11,698 nucleotides of DNA from Cudoniella acicularis (lineage: Eukaryota > Ascomycota > Leotiomycetes > Helotiales > Helotiaceae), in the NCBI GenBank assembly GCA_013054445.1, contig JAAMPI010001663.1:1-11698 (forward strand), read 5' to 3'. The translations under genes and the position numbers were made by a program. A model generated the notes under the pieces. It worked only from the letters and a program-made list of their open reading frames with translations, searched no databases and was not told the origin of the DNA. Of the stretch, positions 9,241 through 11,698 are shown one piece after another (positions within the stretch are counted from its first letter, which is position 1; each line of letters starts with the position of its first letter).

Positions 9241-10206
9241 ATTTTCTTCTATATCTACCCCTCCTTACCCCTCTTTCGTTGCTCTCACATAACCGCCCCT
9301 TTACTCTACGTAAATTTTTATAAAAAGACTAACAACTATTCAGTTCAAGACAAATATGGGGATTATCCTAAAACTTTTCCAGAAGAGATTCTGGAGATTC
9401 TTCAAGAACTCAATCCCTCTATTATCGACATTATTGAAACCATTTTAGAGTGTCTCAATGTACCTTTCTATAAGTCAAATATTACTGGTCTTGTCATTTT
9501 AGCCGATAGTAGACAAGAAGAGATCGAAATCTTAGAGAAAGAAAATGAGGCAGAGCAACAAAAAGTCGGTGAATTGAGCCAAAAGCTTACTGAGGCCCAA
9601 GAAGTCAATCAATAACAATGGGACAATATCTGACAACGAGAGATAGTCATTCAACGACAAGAATAGGAACTTCAACAACGAGAAGCCGTTTCACGAAAAC
9701 GGGAAGATTACGTCCTTTCACAATTGAACGCTTCAGAAAACCGAAATGCTCAACTTGTTTTCGATTTAAATCAATTCAATTCCTTATTCAATTCTTTATT
9801 GAGAAATTGGCAGAATCGAAACACGAGCATATTGAAATTCATGGAAGAGGTTCTAGCCAGCTCCAAGGTTCCAAAGAAGCATGAGCAGTGGTTGAACACA
9901 TTGAAGCGACAGGAGGAGAGCGCCACGGAAAAAATGGTTCTCGAGTACCGCCATATTTTCTAGCGTTCACCTAACTAGGCTCTACACGATGGAAACAACG
10001 ATGACGGCGAAGAGAGCCGCCACACAGCCGGCAGATCTACTTCAGCAAGCAACATCTCTACGAACAACACCACTGGTATGGCGGAGCAAAGCAGTCACAC
10101 TACGCAAAGAAACGGCACAACGTAATTTGACTTCACTGCTTTTACTAGGATTGCAAACGGCAATAGTACCAACAAGTTTGACACCAAGATCAAGAAACAT
10201 CTCCAT
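9241..10206 (+). pseudogene. Gag-like coiled-coil ORF relic with six C-to-T-type stops
   Basis: One plus-strand frame stays coherent from 9241 to 10206 with no frameshift but is cut by TAA 9613, TGA 9631, TAG 9664, TAG 9961, TAG 9976 and TAA 10123. Each becomes Gln or Arg if its T was once C. The product reads as an acidic N-terminal part (about 9349-9470), a long charged Gln/Glu-rich coiled coil (about 9490-9720), an Asn/Leu-rich helical part (to about 9960) and a Ser/Thr/Asn-rich linker. That layout is like the N-terminal half of fungal retrotransposon Gag proteins. Beyond 10206 stops become dense and no zinc knuckle, protease or reverse transcriptase is seen, so the element is truncated or non-autonomous. 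An inactivated host gene is the main alternative; the upstream LTR-like signals favour a transposon. Confidence 0.45.
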
Positions 10207-11029
10207 TAATTTATTAATTTGGCGATCACTTTCCTTACTTGTACACTACCCTGTCTTTCCCTCCACGACTTTGTCTTATTTCTGAAGACACTTCGGATAC
10301 GGACAACATGACAAGCCACACAAAAAAATTTCTTCAATCCTCGCTATTAATTGGCCACTAACTTATCAATTCCTGAAAGAGACATATATTGTGGCATTCT
10401 TGAGTTATGACACCAAGATTAAGGATTTGGCAGTACATCCATATAGCACAAAAATGACTTTTCTCTCTTTTCTTTAGGTAGTACCAGAATTTAGGTCAAT
10501 AGAGAGAGTCTACATACACCAAGAAAAACAAAGGAATTGTTATTGTTTTGAAGTGAGTAAGTGAATAAGTGACTCCTTTTCATATAACAAATAACTCAAA
10601 TACTATGAAAGTCAAACCTGTAAGAGAATTACTTGAGATGAAAACCAAACCTAAAAGAGTATTTTACGACTAAATATCTTGCTAAAATAATTAAAACGCT
10701 ATAGACTACTATGCTAAAGATATTAAATTTAGTTCAAAAATCAAGTGACATTTAACAAATTTGCTATTTCTTTTTATTCAACAGTCTTTTATTATACAGC
10801 GGGATACGATTGCCTTTGTGAATTTTTCTTTCTTTTTCATTGTTGAGATGCTCTAAAGCTTTTCTATTGTTCGATGACGAATTTGGAATTCGATGTGAGG
10901 AAAAAGAAAAAGAACAATACCAAGGAGACAAAGGAAGGGAAGTCTCAAATTTAAGTATGGCACAAATAAAATATCCAGCGTCGGCCTCCACAAAAACCTC
11001 GTCATAGTTTTCATCTCCAGCAAAAAGAA
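10207..11029. other. AT-rich spacer between transposon relic and GNAT gene
   Basis: No supported gene. The stretch is strongly AT-rich, with frequent stops in every frame; a frame at 10286-10480 is open but lacks a start and a family. Short minus-strand ORFs at 10764-11155 overlap the promoter of the next gene and are unlikely to be real. Purine-rich runs at about 10900-10950 and an AT-rich AATAAAATAT at about 10966-10975 may belong to the promoter and 5' UTR of the gene starting at 11030. Confidence 0.45.
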
Positions 11030-11698
11030 ATGGCAGACGAACTCCCTATCATAATAGGCGGTAAAGGTACTTCCACTCTCCATTGTCTCTCCCTCTTTCT
11101 CCCTCCTCCAAACTCCCCATCCCATCGACCTTTTCTCGCCTCCTAACCACCACAATAGAACTCATCCCCACCACCGCCCTTCTCACAACAGCCTTCCAAA
11201 ACAACCCCGTTCTCTCTTACTTCCTCCACTCCACATCCGCCTCCTACCTCTCAACCTACTACACGTCCGCCCTCCAAATCCTCTCCGCAGGTGGTGCTGT
11301 ATTTGCCGGCTTTCAAGACACCAATGGGGAATGGAAAGCAGCAAGTGTAGTGCAGCCACCTGGACAAAAGGGTATTGGTTTTTTAAAGTCGTTGACTTTG
11401 AGAGAAACTTGGAGTGGGGCGCGGGTTTTGGGGCTGAGGGGGATTTGCGTTCGTACTACAAGCCCCTTATTTTTCCTCTGCGGTGTTTAGATTGAGACTT
11501 TAGAGGAGAGAAAAGAGGGAGAAACGCTGATGTGGAATCAACAGAGGTCGAAATTCGAATACACCCCCCCATCTAACCGCCTACGAGACCTTGCTTTCAA
11601 AAAAGGACAAGAATATTACTACATGTATTACATAGCAACGAGGACAGATTGTCAGAGGCAAGGGTTATGTCAGCGGTTGGTGGCGTATTGGCAGGGTG
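11030..11698 (+). CDS. GNAT-family acetyltransferase, 5' part; in-frame stop at 11488
   Basis: Predicted cytosolic N-acetyltransferase of the GNAT fold (acetyl-CoA donor, substrate unknown). Exon 1 (11030-11060) begins MADELPIIIG; a 98-bp intron (11061-11158) has a GTAAAG donor, a CTAAC branch site and an AATAG acceptor; exon 2 runs off the window. Exon 2 begins ELIPTTALLTTAFQNNPVLS, the usual helix-1 region of fungal GNAT proteins. It then has a beta-strand pair (GGAVFAGFQD, EWKAASVVQPP). Near the window end comes MYYIATRTDCQRQGLCQRLV, matching the strand-loop-helix of CoA-binding motif A (Q-x-x-G-x-G/A), with Cys at the last Gly position. A TAG at 11488-11490 interrupts an otherwise continuous frame between the helix region and motif A, so translation would give only 120 residues lacking the CoA site. 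The 42 bases ending at that TAG (GT at 11449) could be a very short intron, but that is below the usual fungal size. Confidence 0.78.
11061..11158 (+). other. Intron 1 of the GNAT gene
   Basis: The donor GTAAAG directly follows a phase-1 exon end; a CTAAC branch sequence near 11142-11146 and AATAG at the acceptor complete it. The intron is pyrimidine-rich. Removing it joins GGC G to AA CTC, making Gly-Glu-Leu and keeping the frame. It contains an in-frame ATG at 11083 that can mislead ORF finders into placing the start inside the intron. Confidence 0.7.

Noticed and set aside
10180..10423. Near-repeat of 15 bases, GACACCAAGATYAAG at 10180-10194 and 10409-10423
   Set aside because: A 14 of 15 match is expected by chance a few times in a window this size, and the flanks do not align well.
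10764..11155. Minus-strand ORFs of 75 and 100 codons
   Set aside because: They lie across the promoter, exon 1 and intron of the GNAT gene in low-complexity purine/pyrimidine-rich DNA and have no domain.
1..11698. tRNA, rRNA, CRISPR array or bacterial-type operon
   Set aside because: No cloverleaf with a GTTCRA-type T arm, no regularly spaced repeats, and the genes are spliced and widely spaced as in a fungal nuclear genome.

Overview
This window looks like nuclear DNA of a filamentous ascomycete (Pezizomycotina). The evidence is short spliceosomal introns (50-98 bp) with GTANGT-type donors and CTAAC/CTGAT-type branch sites, an ascomycete-type laccase, and a fungal Mgr2/ROMO1 gene split into five small exons. 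A leotiomycete host would fit, but that is a guess from protein flavour and cannot be proved here.

Layout: (1) 1-862 holds no gene I can support and is the 3' flank of the laccase. (2) 863-2819, minus strand, is a four-exon secreted laccase-like multicopper oxidase. All four copper motifs are intact, but the reading frame slips twice by one extra base, and there is an ambiguous base (N) at 2650. (3) 2820-6548 is mostly gene-poor. It contains the laccase promoter, an 18-bp tandem repeat, and protein-like but broken minus-strand fragments at about 4056-6000. (4) 6549-7109, minus strand, is an intact MGR2/ROMO1 homologue, a small inner-membrane subunit of the mitochondrial TIM23 translocase. (5) 7325-7820, plus strand, is a divergently placed unrecognised gene that appears disrupted. 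(6) 7821-8700 has no convincing gene. (7) 8717-10206 looks like the left end of a degraded LTR retrotransposon: an LTR-like block with a TATA box in a hairpin and a poly(A) signal, then a long coiled-coil, gag-like frame. That frame carries six stops, all explicable as C-to-T changes, the pattern left by repeat-induced point mutation (RIP). (8) 11030-11698, plus strand, is the 5' part of a GNAT-family acetyltransferase gene with one intron and one in-frame stop; it runs off the window.

There is no operon-like or pathway link between the genes. The striking overall feature is that one housekeeping gene is perfectly intact while every other recognisable coding region carries a frameshift or stop. 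Real decay near a RIP-affected transposon and sequence error (the N, and indels at or near homopolymers) are both possible, and I cannot separate them from the sequence alone. I found no convincing new biological system.
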